A DNA stretch of 30,593 nt from Spartobacteria bacterium UBA5019 (GCA_002396485.1 DGXZ01000089.1:1-30593), one strand, 5' to 3'. Counted from the first letter of the stretch, positions 1 through 7,169 are shown. Program-made: numbers and translations. Notes: generated by a model not told the origin, from the letters alone.

Positions 1-369
1 GCTTAATTGGCTCTGCAGAGATTGATATTCTGTTTTATAAAGCGCTGTGTCTGTGCTGGATTTTGTCACATCAGTCGCCAGTTGCACTAATTCTGCCATA
101 CGGCTAACGACTTTATCTGCGGTCTTGAGAACCCCATCTTGCGTCTCAAGAAGTGAAATCGCATTATTCACATTAGCTTGCGTGGCTTCCGTGCGACGGA
201 TGGATGCCGACAGTTTCATCGAGACCGCAAGACCGCCAGCGTCATCGAAAGAGGAATTAATGCGCGATCCGCTCGAAAGTCGGTTCAGGCTCCGTTGCAG
301 ATTGGTATTGGTCTTGCCTAGGTTATAGGCTGCAGCACTTGCTGCACTATTTGAATTGATGCTGATCAT
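1..369 (-). CDS. fliC: flagellin copy 1 (partial, N-terminal 123 residues)
   Basis: Structural subunit of the flagellar filament, exported through the flagellar type III apparatus. Only the first 123 codons are in the window; the gene runs off the left edge. The translation has the D0/D1 N-terminal pattern of flagellins (INTN start, LNRLSSGSRINSS, a DDAGGLAVSMKLSASIRR stretch, then the long D1 helix). Over this span it differs from copy 2 by only about 14 bases, so the two are recent duplicates. The ATG (complement of 367-369) has a strong Shine-Dalgarno AAAGGA at 378-383, eight bases away. First of five tandem copies, subfamily A with copies 2 and 3. Confidence 0.93.
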   Translation of the reverse strand, partial: MISINSNSAASAAAYNLGKTNTNLQRSLNRLSSGSRINSSFDDAGGLAVSMKLSASIRRTEATQANVNNAISLLETQDGVLKTADKVVSRMAELVQLATDVTKSSTDTALYKTEYQSLQSQLS

Positions 370-450
370 TTTAGTATTCCTTTACTTTTATTTATTTGTG
401 CAGCTTCCTCGCTGCTTTCGGGCCATTTTTTCAAGTGTTTAGCCTCACTT
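370..450 (-). promoter_or_regulatory. structured flagellin leader 1: pseudoknot, GGA hairpin and RBS
   Basis: Read on the minus strand. P1: AAGUG pairs with CACUU (446-450 with 433-437). The P1 loop AGGCUAAA can pair through GGCUA with UGGCC just downstream (P2), giving an H-type pseudoknot with an A-rich crossing loop GAAAAAA. A CGAAA linker leads to P3 (GCAGC/GCUGC, 400-415) with loop GAGGAA, then the ribosome site. P1 (5 bp), the one-base loop before P2, P2 (5 bp) and the 7-base A-rich loop have the geometry of a classical H-type pseudoknot. The structure is inferred from base pairing and comparison of five leaders, not from a known family model. An extra inverted repeat, TTTTGGG/CCCAAAA, lies just upstream at 450-469. 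Confidence 0.65.
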
Positions 451-482
451 TTTGGGGTTTTTCCCAAAATTCTTTTTGTTTA

Positions 483-502
483 TTAACCACAGAGGACACA
501 GG
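483..502. repeat. ACCACAGAGGACACAG-type intergenic repeat remnant
   Basis: A short stretch reading TTAACCACAGAGGACACAGG. Similar degenerate versions lie at 2771-2792, 2853-2877 (inverted) and 29694-29720 (inverted). It looks like a dispersed intergenic repeat; no coding potential is seen. Confidence 0.4.
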
Positions 503-586
503 ATTCGCAGAAACTTTTTAAAATCAGTGACCGAGATATTTGTTTGCGTTTTTTGACTGCCTTTTATTTCAGAGATTCCCCTCCAT

Positions 587-612
587 GCGGCGGGGGATTT
601 AACCCCTGCCGC
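587..612 (-). terminator. GC-rich hairpin after flagellin copy 2
   Basis: A 10-bp stem with one mismatch (GCGGCGGGGG against CCCCTGCCGC) begins about 28 bases past the copy 2 stop codon. No U-tract follows on the minus strand, so it may stop or protect the 3' end rather than act as a classical intrinsic terminator. Copies 4 and 5 have equivalent GC-rich hairpins. Confidence 0.5.
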
Positions 613-640
613 ACAAATTAGGTTTCTTAGGGATAGGTGA

Positions 641-1513
641 TTACATGAGTAACCGTATGAGAGATTGGCTAGACTGATTTGCCTGGGCCAGCATGGCTGT
701 TCCGGCTTGTTGTAGGATATTCAACCGGGCCAGGTTCGCGCTTTCGGTTGCGATGTCCACATCGGTGATGCGACCATTTGCGGCTTCAAGGTTGGTTTTG
801 TTCACGGCGAGCATGTCAGCCGCAAAGGTGAGGCGCACTTGCTCGGAGCCGTTTGATGCACGGAGAGTCGCGAGGTTTTGGATCGCCGCAGTGATGGAGC
901 TAACCGCTGCTGCTGCTCCTGTCGCACTTCCAAATACCGTATCTATCGATGTGCCAGCAAGAGATGCTCCAGAACCAGTTCCAACGTAATAAGCAACTGA
1001 ACCGAGATCGGCTTGCGTGATACCAACTGTCTGTCCGCCATCTTGCGAAGTTACAACGGTTAGCGTGTTTGTTGTCGTGATTGTGGCATCATTTCCACCA
1101 CTATTAAACAAGGACACGTCATTAAATTTTTCTCCAAGCATTGAGCTTAATTGGCTCTGCAGAGATTGAAATTCTGTTTTATAAAGCGCTGTGTCTGTCG
1201 TGGATTTTGTCACATCCGTTGCCAGTTGCACTAATTCCGCCATACGGCTAACCACTTTATCTGCGGTCTTGAGAACCCCGTCTTGCGTCTCAAGAAGTGA
1301 AATCGCATTATTCACATTGGCTTGCGTGGCTTCCGTGCGGCGGATGGATGCCGACAATTTCATCGAGACCGCAAGACCGCCAGCGTCATCGAAAGAGGAA
1401 TTAATGCGCGATCCGCTCGAAAGTCGGTTCAGGCTCCGTTGCAGATTGGTATTGGTGTTGCCTAGGTTATAGGCTGCAGCACTTGCTGCACTATTTGTGT
1501 TGATGCTGATCAT
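641..1513 (-). CDS. fliC: flagellin copy 2
   Basis: Full-length short flagellin of 290 residues. The conserved N-terminal D0/D1 region (about residues 1-140) and C-terminal D1/D0 region (about 215-290) flank a short variable centre of roughly 75 residues, so the outer D2/D3 domains are nearly absent. The C-terminus has the usual VDIATESANLARLNILQQAG and AMLAQANQSSQSLIRLL helix. The first 123 codons nearly match copy 1. Start ATG at the complement of 1511-1513, preceded by AAAGGA. It carries its own leader and 3' hairpin, so it is probably a single-gene transcript. Codon use is more AT-rich than in the housekeeping genes downstream, which could reflect high expression or a separate origin. Confidence 0.97.
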   Translation of the reverse strand: MISINTNSAASAAAYNLGNTNTNLQRSLNRLSSGSRINSSFDDAGGLAVSMKLSASIRRTEATQANVNNAISLLETQDGVLKTADKVVSRMAELVQLATDVTKSTTDTALYKTEFQSLQSQLSSMLGEKFNDVSLFNSGGNDATITTTNTLTVVTSQDGGQTVGITQADLGSVAYYVGTGSGASLAGTSIDTVFGSATGAAAAVSSITAAIQNLATLRASNGSEQVRLTFAADMLAVNKTNLEAANGRITDVDIATESANLARLNILQQAGTAMLAQANQSSQSLIRLLM

Positions 1514-1592
1514 TTTAGTATTCCTTTACTTTTATTTGTTTGTGCAGCTTCCGCGCTGCTTTCGGGCCATTTTTCAAGTGTTTGGCCTCACC
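1514..1592 (-). promoter_or_regulatory. structured flagellin leader 2
   Basis: Same architecture as leader 1. P1 is GGUG/CACU (1589-1592 with 1577-1580, one G-U pair). The loop is AGGCCAAA; GGCCA pairs perfectly with UGGCC across a UGAAAAA loop. P3 is GCAGC/GCUGC (1544-1559) with loop GCGGAA. The Shine-Dalgarno AAAGGA lies 8 bases from the ATG. Similarity to leader 1 ends abruptly at the outer edge of P1. Confidence 0.65.
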
Positions 1593-1746
1593 AGTTTGGT
1601 TTTCCGAGAGTGTTTCGACACAAAGTTCAGCGAGATCACGCCAGAAGTTTTGACTTCCAATCAAAATCATCACTTTATGAAACACACCATTTTTATTTTT
1701 CAATACTCACCGGGATATTGACTTCCTTGCCTCTATCCCGATAAGA

Positions 1747-1778
1747 GATTTTTAAAAATCTGTTAAACTCGTTTAACA
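1747..1778 (-). terminator. intrinsic terminator after flagellin copy 3
   Basis: Perfect hairpin TGTTAAAC-GA-GTTTAACA at 1761-1778, five bases past the copy 3 stop, followed on the minus strand by GATTTTT. This is the only flagellin terminator in the array with a clear U-tract. The U-tract is itself part of a second small palindrome (AGATTTTT/AAAAATCT). Confidence 0.65.
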
Positions 1779-1783
1779 AATCT

Positions 1784-2662
1784 TCAGACGAGCAATCGCA
1801 AGAGAGATTGCGTCGACTGATTTGCCTGGGCAAGCATAGCTGTTCCTGCCTGCTGTAAGATGTTCATTCGAGCAAGATTTGCGCTTTCCGTCGCAATATC
1901 AACATCCATGATTCGGCCATTAGCCGCTTCAAGATTGGTTTTATTCACCGCAAGCATGTCTGCGGCGAAGGTGAGGCGCACTTGCTCAGAGCCATTGTTT
2001 GCTCGGAGTGTGGCGAGGTTTTGGATTGCGTTGGTGATGCTGCTAATCGCATCTATTGCATTATCCACTGAGCTGAAAGCTGTTGATGAGACAATCTGAC
2101 TTCCTGTTTCGCCAGCCACAGCGCCCACATATTCACCAATAGAACCCAAATCAGCTTTTGTAATGTCAAGCTGCTGAGCTCCATCATGGGATACCACAAC
2201 AGTCAGCGATTGCCCAGATGCTGTTGTGCTTATCGTTGTTGACGTCCCGGCGTAGAATAATGAAACTCCATTAAAGTCCTCCTCGAGCATGGAACCGAGT
2301 TGCCCTTGCAAAGACTCATATTCTGTTTGATAAAGCGCTGTATCTGAAGATGATTTCGTGACATCTGTAGCCAACTGAAGCAACTCGGACATGCGACTCA
2401 ATACTTTCTCTGCTGTTTTGAGAACCCCGTCCTGTGTTTCCAACATGGATAGGGAGTTGTTAACATTCGCCTGGGTGGCCTCAGTTCGACGAATTGATGC
2501 CGAAAGCTTCATCGAGACTGCCAAGCCGCCAGCGTCGTCGAATGAGGAGTTGATCCGCGATCCGCTCGAAAGCCGATTGAGGCTCCGTTGCAGATTCACA
2601 TTGGTATTGCTCAAGTTATACGCCGCCGCCATGGACGCCGTGTTTGTATTTAGACTGATCAT
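1784..2662 (-). CDS. fliC: flagellin copy 3
   Basis: Flagellin of 292 residues, subfamily A with copies 1 and 2 but clearly more diverged from them than they are from each other. D0/D1 ends are conserved (LNRLSSGSRINSS near residue 29; NILQQAGTAMLAQANQSTQS near the C-terminus). The central variable segment (about residues 140-215) differs from every other copy. It ends in TGA at the complement of 1784-1786. Start ATG at the complement of 2660-2662 with AAAGGA eight bases upstream. Monocistronic, with its own leader and a U-tract terminator. Confidence 0.97.
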   Translation of the reverse strand: MISLNTNTASMAAAYNLSNTNVNLQRSLNRLSSGSRINSSFDDAGGLAVSMKLSASIRRTEATQANVNNSLSMLETQDGVLKTAEKVLSRMSELLQLATDVTKSSSDTALYQTEYESLQGQLGSMLEEDFNGVSLFYAGTSTTISTTASGQSLTVVVSHDGAQQLDITKADLGSIGEYVGAVAGETGSQIVSSTAFSSVDNAIDAISSITNAIQNLATLRANNGSEQVRLTFAADMLAVNKTNLEAANGRIMDVDIATESANLARMNILQQAGTAMLAQANQSTQSLLRLLV

Positions 2663-2738
2663 TTTAGTATTCCTTTACTTTTGTTTATGCAGCTTCCGCG
2701 CTGCTATCGGGCCATTTTTTAAGTGTTTGGCCTCACTT
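2663..2738 (-). promoter_or_regulatory. structured flagellin leader 3
   Basis: P1 AAGUG/CACUU (2734-2738 with 2721-2725), loop AGGCCAAA, P2 GGCCA/UGGCC across a six-A loop, linker CGAUA, P3 GCAGC/GCUGC at 2689-2704 with loop GCGGAA. Upstream of P1 an inverted repeat TTTTGGA/TCCAGAA resembles the one at the same place in leader 1. Confidence 0.65.
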
Positions 2739-2901
2739 TCTGGAGTTGTTCCAAAATTCTTTTGTTTTTTCCGCACGGAGAACACACAGAGTTTTTGTCA
2801 TGTTTGAAATCTGCTGTACGGCAGTGCGGATGCTTTTAAGCCTTGCACTGAGCCTCCTCTGTGTGCTCTGTTGTTAATTTGTTCTGGGGTTTCACCAATT
2901 T

Positions 2902-3009
2902 GATTCCTTTTCGGCAACTTGGCTGTTGTTTAGTTCATTATATTATCCATCAGTGGATTGCGTCCCTGAGGCGTCATTGCTTGGCCTGAGGTTATTGTTT
3001 TTGGGAAAT
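2902..3009 (-). repeat. diverged direct repeat, unit 1
   Basis: Pairs with 3229-3333, about 325 bases away and roughly three-quarters identical by eye, with one 3-base gap. Shared landmarks are CCTTTTCGG, GTTTAGTTCATTAT and GGTTATTGTTTTTGGG. On the minus strand the two units end open frames with matching tails (PKTIT-GQA-TP-GRNP-M). Confidence 0.55.
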
Positions 3010-3068
3010 CGGGGGTTGGGGAGGGAATATTTTTTAAGAAGCAAGACATGGTTATCTTTAGTTGCGGG

Positions 3069-3085
3069 GCAGGCATGCCGCCTGC
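3069..3085. repeat. REP-like palindrome
   Basis: GCAGGC-ATGCC-GCCTGC, within a block that continues GAAGGAGAAATTTGCGAA and GGCGAGACGCCTAC. This looks like a small dispersed palindromic element; copies elsewhere in the genome would confirm it. Confidence 0.4.
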
Positions 3086-3228
3086 GAAGGAGAAATTTGC
3101 GAATGAAGGCGAGACGCCTACACCACACTTGTGAGTGATTTCTCCATTCCAGCGGCTTTTCAGCACCCAGCGGGTTGTTGTGCCCGTGGTAACCGATTGC
3201 GCCCGCGATGTGCCTTGCGGCTTCATAT

Positions 3229-3333
3229 TAGTGTCCTTTTCGGTGATTAAACTATCGTTTAGTTCATTATGTCATCCATGGATTTCGGCCGTACGGCGTC
3301 CTTGCCTGGCCTGTGGTTATTGTTTTTGGGGGA
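3229..3333 (-). repeat. diverged direct repeat, unit 2
   Basis: Partner of 2902-3009. On the minus strand it is followed directly by AAAAGGACACTAAT and an ATG at 3226 opening a 98-codon frame. The equivalent place in unit 1 has CGAAAAGGAATCAAATTG and a GTG. Both frames begin with K-P-Q after the start codon. Confidence 0.55.
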
Positions 3334-3669
3334 AAGTGGGTGTGGCAGGAAAGCTCTGCAAGAACACGCCCGCCTTGGGCGTTTCCGCCTTCGTGCTCCG
3401 CGATTACGGGATAACGAGGAATCGGGCACGGTCCGCCCCCGCTGGCGCCCGAGGTAGGGCGGGCGCTCCCATTGATTTTATCAAAAATACAGCAACGTTC
3501 GCCTGCGCCAGTTGGACAGCAGCCGTAACCTGTTGAAGGGATTTGGAACTCCAGATACGAAGGCTCCCAATCCGAGCTTGTCGGAGCAGGAGTCTTGGAA
3601 ATTGGAGAAAAAATTAACATATTACTTGGAGGCTTTGAACTATTCTAGAACGAAAATTTAAGACCTGAT

Positions 3670-3697
3670 GGGGGCGGGGGTGCAGCCCCCCCGCCCC
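3670..3697 (-). terminator. GC-rich hairpin after flagellin copy 4
   Basis: A 10-bp GC-only stem (GGGGCGGGGG with matching C-rich arm, loop TGCAG) about 20 bases past the copy 4 stop. No U-tract follows on the minus strand. Confidence 0.5.
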
Positions 3698-3717
3698 TAG
3701 TCATTGGTCTCCTGATA

Positions 3718-4587
3718 CTAGCTGATCAGGCGAAGGATCGATTGGGTCGTTTGATTCGCCTGAGCGAGCATTGCCGTGCCGGCCTGCTGCAGGATGTTGT
3801 AGCGGGCGAGCTTCGTGCTCTCGTCGGCGACGTCCACATCGAGGATGCGGCTATTGGCGGCCTCGAGGTTGGTTTTGTTCACCGCGAGCATGTCGGCAGC
3901 GAAGGTGAGGCGCGACTGCTCGGCCCCATTGTTGGCGCGAAGCGTTGCCAAATCTTGAATCGCGTCTTGGATGTAACCAACTGCATCCTGCGCTCCGGTA
4001 GTGGAGGATATATCCATATTGGAACCGGACCCAGTGTTGGTGATGTCGAAGACGATCTGATTCAAATCCACTTGGGTGATACCAACCTCTTGATTGCCAT
4101 CGTGGGAGGTAACTACTGTGAGTGTGGAAGTCTGGCTAATTGTTGCAGTGTCGGACGAGGAACTTGCTCCCTCACTGAACAAATCTATTCCGTTGAACTT
4201 CTCATCCAACATCAGGTTGAGCTGGCCCTTCAATTGGGTCAGTTCCGTGTTGTAGAGAGAGAGGTCGTTGGTGGATTTTGTCACATCTTGAGCCAGTGTT
4301 GCCAGCTCTGACATACGATTGAGGATTTTATCCGCTGTTTTTAAGACTCCATCCTGTGTTTGCAGGAAAGAGAGAGAGTTGTTTACGTTGGCCAATGTCG
4401 CATCCGTGCGACGGATTGACGCGCTCATCTTCATCGACACAGCGAGACCGCCGGCATCGTCGGAGGATGAATTGATGCGTGAACCGCTAGAGAGCCTGTT
4501 CAGGCTGCGCTGCAAGTTGACGTTGGTGTTGCTGAGGTTGTAAGCAGCCGAGGTGGCTGCTGAGTTGGTATTGATGACTACTGACAT
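3718..4587 (-). CDS. fliC: flagellin copy 4
   Basis: Flagellin of 289 residues, subfamily B with copy 5: starts MSVVINTNSAATSAAYNLSN instead of MIS-NTN, and has VADESTKLARYNILQQAG and QTTQSILRLIS at the C-terminus. Conserved D0/D1 ends, short variable centre (about residues 138-212). Start ATG at the complement of 4585-4587. The GGA of the ribosome site (4589-4591) is only one base from the ATG, much closer than in subfamily A. Base composition is closer to the rest of the window than in copies 1-3. Its leader and 3' hairpin suggest a separate transcript. Confidence 0.97.
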   Translation of the reverse strand: MSVVINTNSAATSAAYNLSNTNVNLQRSLNRLSSGSRINSSSDDAGGLAVSMKMSASIRRTDATLANVNNSLSFLQTQDGVLKTADKILNRMSELATLAQDVTKSTNDLSLYNTELTQLKGQLNLMLDEKFNGIDLFSEGASSSSDTATISQTSTLTVVTSHDGNQEVGITQVDLNQIVFDITNTGSGSNMDISSTTGAQDAVGYIQDAIQDLATLRANNGAEQSRLTFAADMLAVNKTNLEAANSRILDVDVADESTKLARYNILQQAGTAMLAQANQTTQSILRLIS

Positions 4588-4658
4588 ATCCTTTGTCTTT
4601 CTATGGTGCGAAGTCCGTTTCGCTTTCGGGCCGCTTTGGTTTAGTGTTCGACCTCACT
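4588..4658 (-). promoter_or_regulatory. structured flagellin leader 4
   Basis: Subfamily B version with the same fold built from different bases. P1 AGUG/CACU (4655-4658 with 4643-4646), loop AGGUCGAA, P2 GGUCG/CGGCC across AAACCAAAG, linker CGAAA, P3 GCGAA/UUCGC at 4608-4623 with loop ACGGAC. Then ACAAAGGAU directly before the ATG, a sequence close to the CsrA consensus core ACARGGAUG. Confidence 0.65.
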
Positions 4659-4806
4659 GGTTTGACTAAATTTTATTAAACAGAAATAACAGCATCGGCT
4701 TGAGGGGAAAATTTCAACACAGGATTAACGGGAGGTTAAAGTTGCAAACTTTATTCTTGTCTTGGAATACTGCCGTTAAATCCGCTGACTTCATCCAGCC
4801 TGGATT

Positions 4807-4833
4807 GGGGCGGGGTATTGGTCCCCCCGCCCC
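4807..4833 (-). terminator. GC-rich hairpin after flagellin copy 5
   Basis: Stem GGGGCGGGG with CCCCGCCCC, loop TATTGGT plus unpaired C residues, about 22 bases past the copy 5 stop. Very like the hairpin after copy 4. No U-tract on the minus strand. Confidence 0.5.
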
Positions 4834-4855
4834 AACTTTTCGGTTACCCTAATTT

Positions 4856-5731
4856 TTAGCTGATCAGTCGAAGGATCGACTGGGTGGATTGGTTCGCCTG
4901 GGCAAGCATCGCTGTGCCCGCCTGCTGCAGGATGTTGTAGCGGGCGAGCTTCGTGCTCTCGTCTGCGACATCCACATCGATGATCCGGCTGTTGGCGGCC
5001 TCGAGGTTGGTTTTGTTCACTGCGAGCATGTCGGCAGCGAAGGTCAACCGGGACTGCTCGGCACCGTTGTTGGCCCGGAGGGTTGAGAGGTCTTGAATCG
5101 CGTCTTGAATCGTCAAGACGGCAGCTTGAGCATTTGAAGTCGTGCTGATGTCCATCAATGCAGCTCCAGATGTGTTATTGTCTGCAACATTGAATACAAC
5201 TTGGTTCAGGTCCACTTGGGTGATGCCAATTGTCTGAGCTCCATCATGTGAGGCAACGACTACCAAGGTAGAATCATCATCAAATGCGACGCCAACCGCA
5301 GAGGCAGAGCCACCAGCACTGAACAAATCGATTCCGTTGAACTTCTCATCCAGCATCAAATTGAGCTGGCCCTTCAGTTGGGTCAATTCCGTGTTGTAGA
5401 GAGAGAGGTCGTTGGAGGATTTGGTCACATCTTGAGCCAGTGTTGCCAGCTCCGACATGCGATTGAGAATTTTGTCCGCTGTCTTTAAGACTCCGTCCTG
5501 AGTCTGCAGGAAGCTGACAGAGTTATTGACGTTTGCCAATGTCGCATCAGTACGGCGAATCGAAGCGCTGAGCTTCATCGACACAGCGAGACCACCGGCA
5601 TCGTCGTGGGATGAGTTGATACGTGAACCGCTGGAGAGGCGATTGAGGCTTCTCTGGAGGTTGACGTTGGTGTTGCTGAGGTTGTAGGCAGCCGATGTGG
5701 CGGCTGAATTGGTGTTGATGACTACTGACAT
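4856..5731 (-). CDS. fliC: flagellin copy 5
   Basis: Flagellin of 291 residues, closest to copy 4: the first 140 residues differ at only a handful of positions, while the central segment (about 140-215) is different in sequence and length. C-terminus ends NQSTQSILRLIS. Start ATG at the complement of 5729-5731 with the GGA of the ribosome site one base upstream, as in copy 4. It is the most upstream gene of the array in transcription direction and lies 238 bases downstream of the end of ribBA. Differences confined to the centre fit filament surface variation with conserved core packing. Confidence 0.97.
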   Translation of the reverse strand: MSVVINTNSAATSAAYNLSNTNVNLQRSLNRLSSGSRINSSHDDAGGLAVSMKLSASIRRTDATLANVNNSVSFLQTQDGVLKTADKILNRMSELATLAQDVTKSSNDLSLYNTELTQLKGQLNLMLDEKFNGIDLFSAGGSASAVGVAFDDDSTLVVVASHDGAQTIGITQVDLNQVVFNVADNNTSGAALMDISTTSNAQAAVLTIQDAIQDLSTLRANNGAEQSRLTFAADMLAVNKTNLEAANSRIIDVDVADESTKLARYNILQQAGTAMLAQANQSTQSILRLIS

Positions 5732-5803
5732 ATCCTTTGTCTTTCTATGGTGCGAAGTCCGTCTCGCTGGCGGGCCGCTTTGGTGCAGTGTTCGACCTCA
5801 CTG
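5732..5803 (-). promoter_or_regulatory. structured flagellin leader 5
   Basis: P1 CAGUG/CACUG (5799-5803 with 5786-5790), loop AGGUCGAA, P2 GGUCG/CGGCC across CACCAAAG, linker CGCCA, P3 GCGAG/UUCGC at 5752-5767 (one G-U pair) with loop ACGGAC. The outer P1 pair is C-G here against A-U in leaders 1 and 3. Identity with leader 4 stops at the outer edge of P1. A small hairpin GGAGA/TCTCC lies just upstream. Confidence 0.65.
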
Positions 5804-5969
5804 GGGGAGAGTAATCTCCGTTGAGTTATCCATCGGCATACATCTAATGGAGCTTTAGTGTTTTTTTTGAAAATTTTTCAGTTCGCCAGCAGAGCCTGAC
5901 TGGGAAAGGGTTTGCGCACGGATGAACCGTGAGGAAGACGCGTTGCGAGAGTCGGGAAGGAGAAAAAAC

Positions 5970-7169
5970 TCAGAGCTTGTGGCCCATTTTTTTCTTTTTG
6001 GTCTCGAGGTAGCGGGCGTTGTGGGGGTTAGCCACGGAGCGGATAGGGAGCTGCTCGACAATTTGGAGGTCGTAGGCTTCAAGGCCGACGACTTTGCGGG
6101 GATTGTTGGTGAGAAGGCGGATTTTGTGGATGCCAAGGTCGGCGAGGATTTGGGCGCCGAGGCCGTAGTCGCGGAGGTCCATCGGGAAACCAAGGCGTTC
6201 GTTGGCTTCGACGGTATCGAGGCCCTGCTCCTGCAATTTGTAGGCACGGATTTTGGGTCCGAGGCCTATGCCACGGCCTTCCTGGCGCATGTAGAGCAGG
6301 ACTCCTGCGCCTTCTTTTTCGATGCGCTGCATGGCCTGGTGCAGTTGGGATCCGCAGTCGCAGCGGCGGGAGGCGAAGACATCACCCGTGAGGCATTCGC
6401 TGTGGACCCTCACCAATGCTGGCTTGGCGGCGGTGATTTCGCCTTTCACAAGAGCGATGTGGTGCATGCCATCAACGAGTGAACGGTAGAGGTGCAAATT
6501 GAAATCCCCGTAGTCAGTGGGCATACGGATCGTCTCTTCGTGCTCGACGAGCTTCTCTCCTTTGCGGCGGTGGGCGATGAGATCCTGGATGGAGCACATC
6601 TTGAGCCCGTGTTTCTTTTTGAAGCGGATGAGATCCGGCAGGCGGGCCATGGAGCCGTCGTCTTTCATGATTTCGCAAATGACTCCCGAGGCATCGAGCC
6701 CGGCGAGGCGGGCAAGATCAACGGCGGCCTCGGTGTGGCCTGCACGGCGTAGAACCCCGCCGGCCTTGGCTTGGAGGGGGAACACATGGCCAGGCTGAAC
6801 GAGGTCGGAGGGCTGTGCCTTGGGATTGGCGAGCAGACGGATTGTGGCTGCGCGGTCTTTCACGCTGATGCCTGTGGTCACGCCCTTGGCGGCATCCACC
6901 GAGACGGTGAAATCGGTTTTAAAAAACTCGCGGTTCTGGGCGACCATTCGCTGGAGACCGAGGCTGGTAGCGCGCTCCTCGGTGACGGGAGCACAGATGA
7001 GGCCGCGGCCGAACTTTGCCATGAAATTGATAGCAGCGGGAGTGACCTTGTCCGCCGCCATGAGGAGATCGCCCTCGTTCTCGCGGTCGGCGTCATCGGT
7101 GACAATCACCATGCGTCCTCGACGGATGTCGGCAATGACTTCGGGAATCGGGTCGAATGGTGTTTTCAT
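5970..7169 (-). CDS. ribBA: bifunctional DHBP synthase / GTP cyclohydrolase II
   Basis: Makes both precursors of riboflavin: the RibB half converts ribulose 5-phosphate to 3,4-dihydroxy-2-butanone 4-phosphate and the RibA half opens GTP. The N-terminal half has DDADRENEGDL and TGISVKDRAATIR. The C-terminal half has the three zinc cysteines of RibA in SECLTGDVFASRRCDC and the RQEGRGIGL loop. I take ATG at the complement of 7167-7169 (399 residues) because RibB proteins normally begin just before this F-D-x-I segment; a GTG six codons upstream (7187) is possible. Last gene of the phoH-HD-ybeY-ribBA run, about 39 bases after ybeY. No FMN riboswitch is seen upstream. Confidence 0.95.
   Translation of the reverse strand: MKTPFDPIPEVIADIRRGRMVIVTDDADRENEGDLLMAADKVTPAAINFMAKFGRGLICAPVTEERATSLGLQRMVAQNREFFKTDFTVSVDAAKGVTTGISVKDRAATIRLLANPKAQPSDLVQPGHVFPLQAKAGGVLRRAGHTEAAVDLARLAGLDASGVICEIMKDDGSMARLPDLIRFKKKHGLKMCSIQDLIAHRRKGEKLVEHEETIRMPTDYGDFNLHLYRSLVDGMHHIALVKGEITAAKPALVRVHSECLTGDVFASRRCDCGSQLHQAMQRIEKEGAGVLLYMRQEGRGIGLGPKIRAYKLQEQGLDTVEANERLGFPMDLRDYGLGAQILADLGIHKIRLLTNNPRKVVGLEAYDLQIVEQLPIRSVANPHNARYLETKKKKMGHKL

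Larger units (their letters stand above)
2739..3669. other. repeat-rich spacer between flagellin copies 3 and 4, no convincing gene
   Basis: Neighbouring flagellin genes are otherwise about 270 bases apart; this gap is about 1,055. It holds two ACACAGAG-type remnants (2771-2792, 2853-2877), a bulged hairpin CAGTGC/GCACTG at 2822-2850, a diverged pair of direct repeats (2902-3009 and 3229-3333), a small palindrome GCAGGC/GCCTGC at 3069-3085 inside a REP-like block, and a CGCCC/GGGCG hairpin near 3366-3380. Two minus-strand open frames (2930-3226 and 3267-3620) are present. The shorter begins after a good AAAAGGA ribosome site. Neither resembles a known family, and I treat them as doubtful. Confidence 0.6.

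Noticed and set aside
405..450. Sigma-54 or sigma-28 promoter reading of the conserved flagellin block (GGCCCGAAAGC, with TAAA upstream in leader 1)
   Set aside because: The GG/GC spacing of sigma-54 fails in leaders 4 and 5. The sigma-28 -10 box GCCGATAA is matched only loosely (best in leader 3), and TAAA is not kept in the others. Paired-base covariation fits RNA structure better.
1191..1472. Plus-strand 93-codon frames antisense to the flagellin 5' ends (47-328 and 1191-1472), nearly identical to each other
   Set aside because: They mirror the conserved flagellin coding sequence on the other strand; their similarity follows from the flagellin duplication and they have no independent support.
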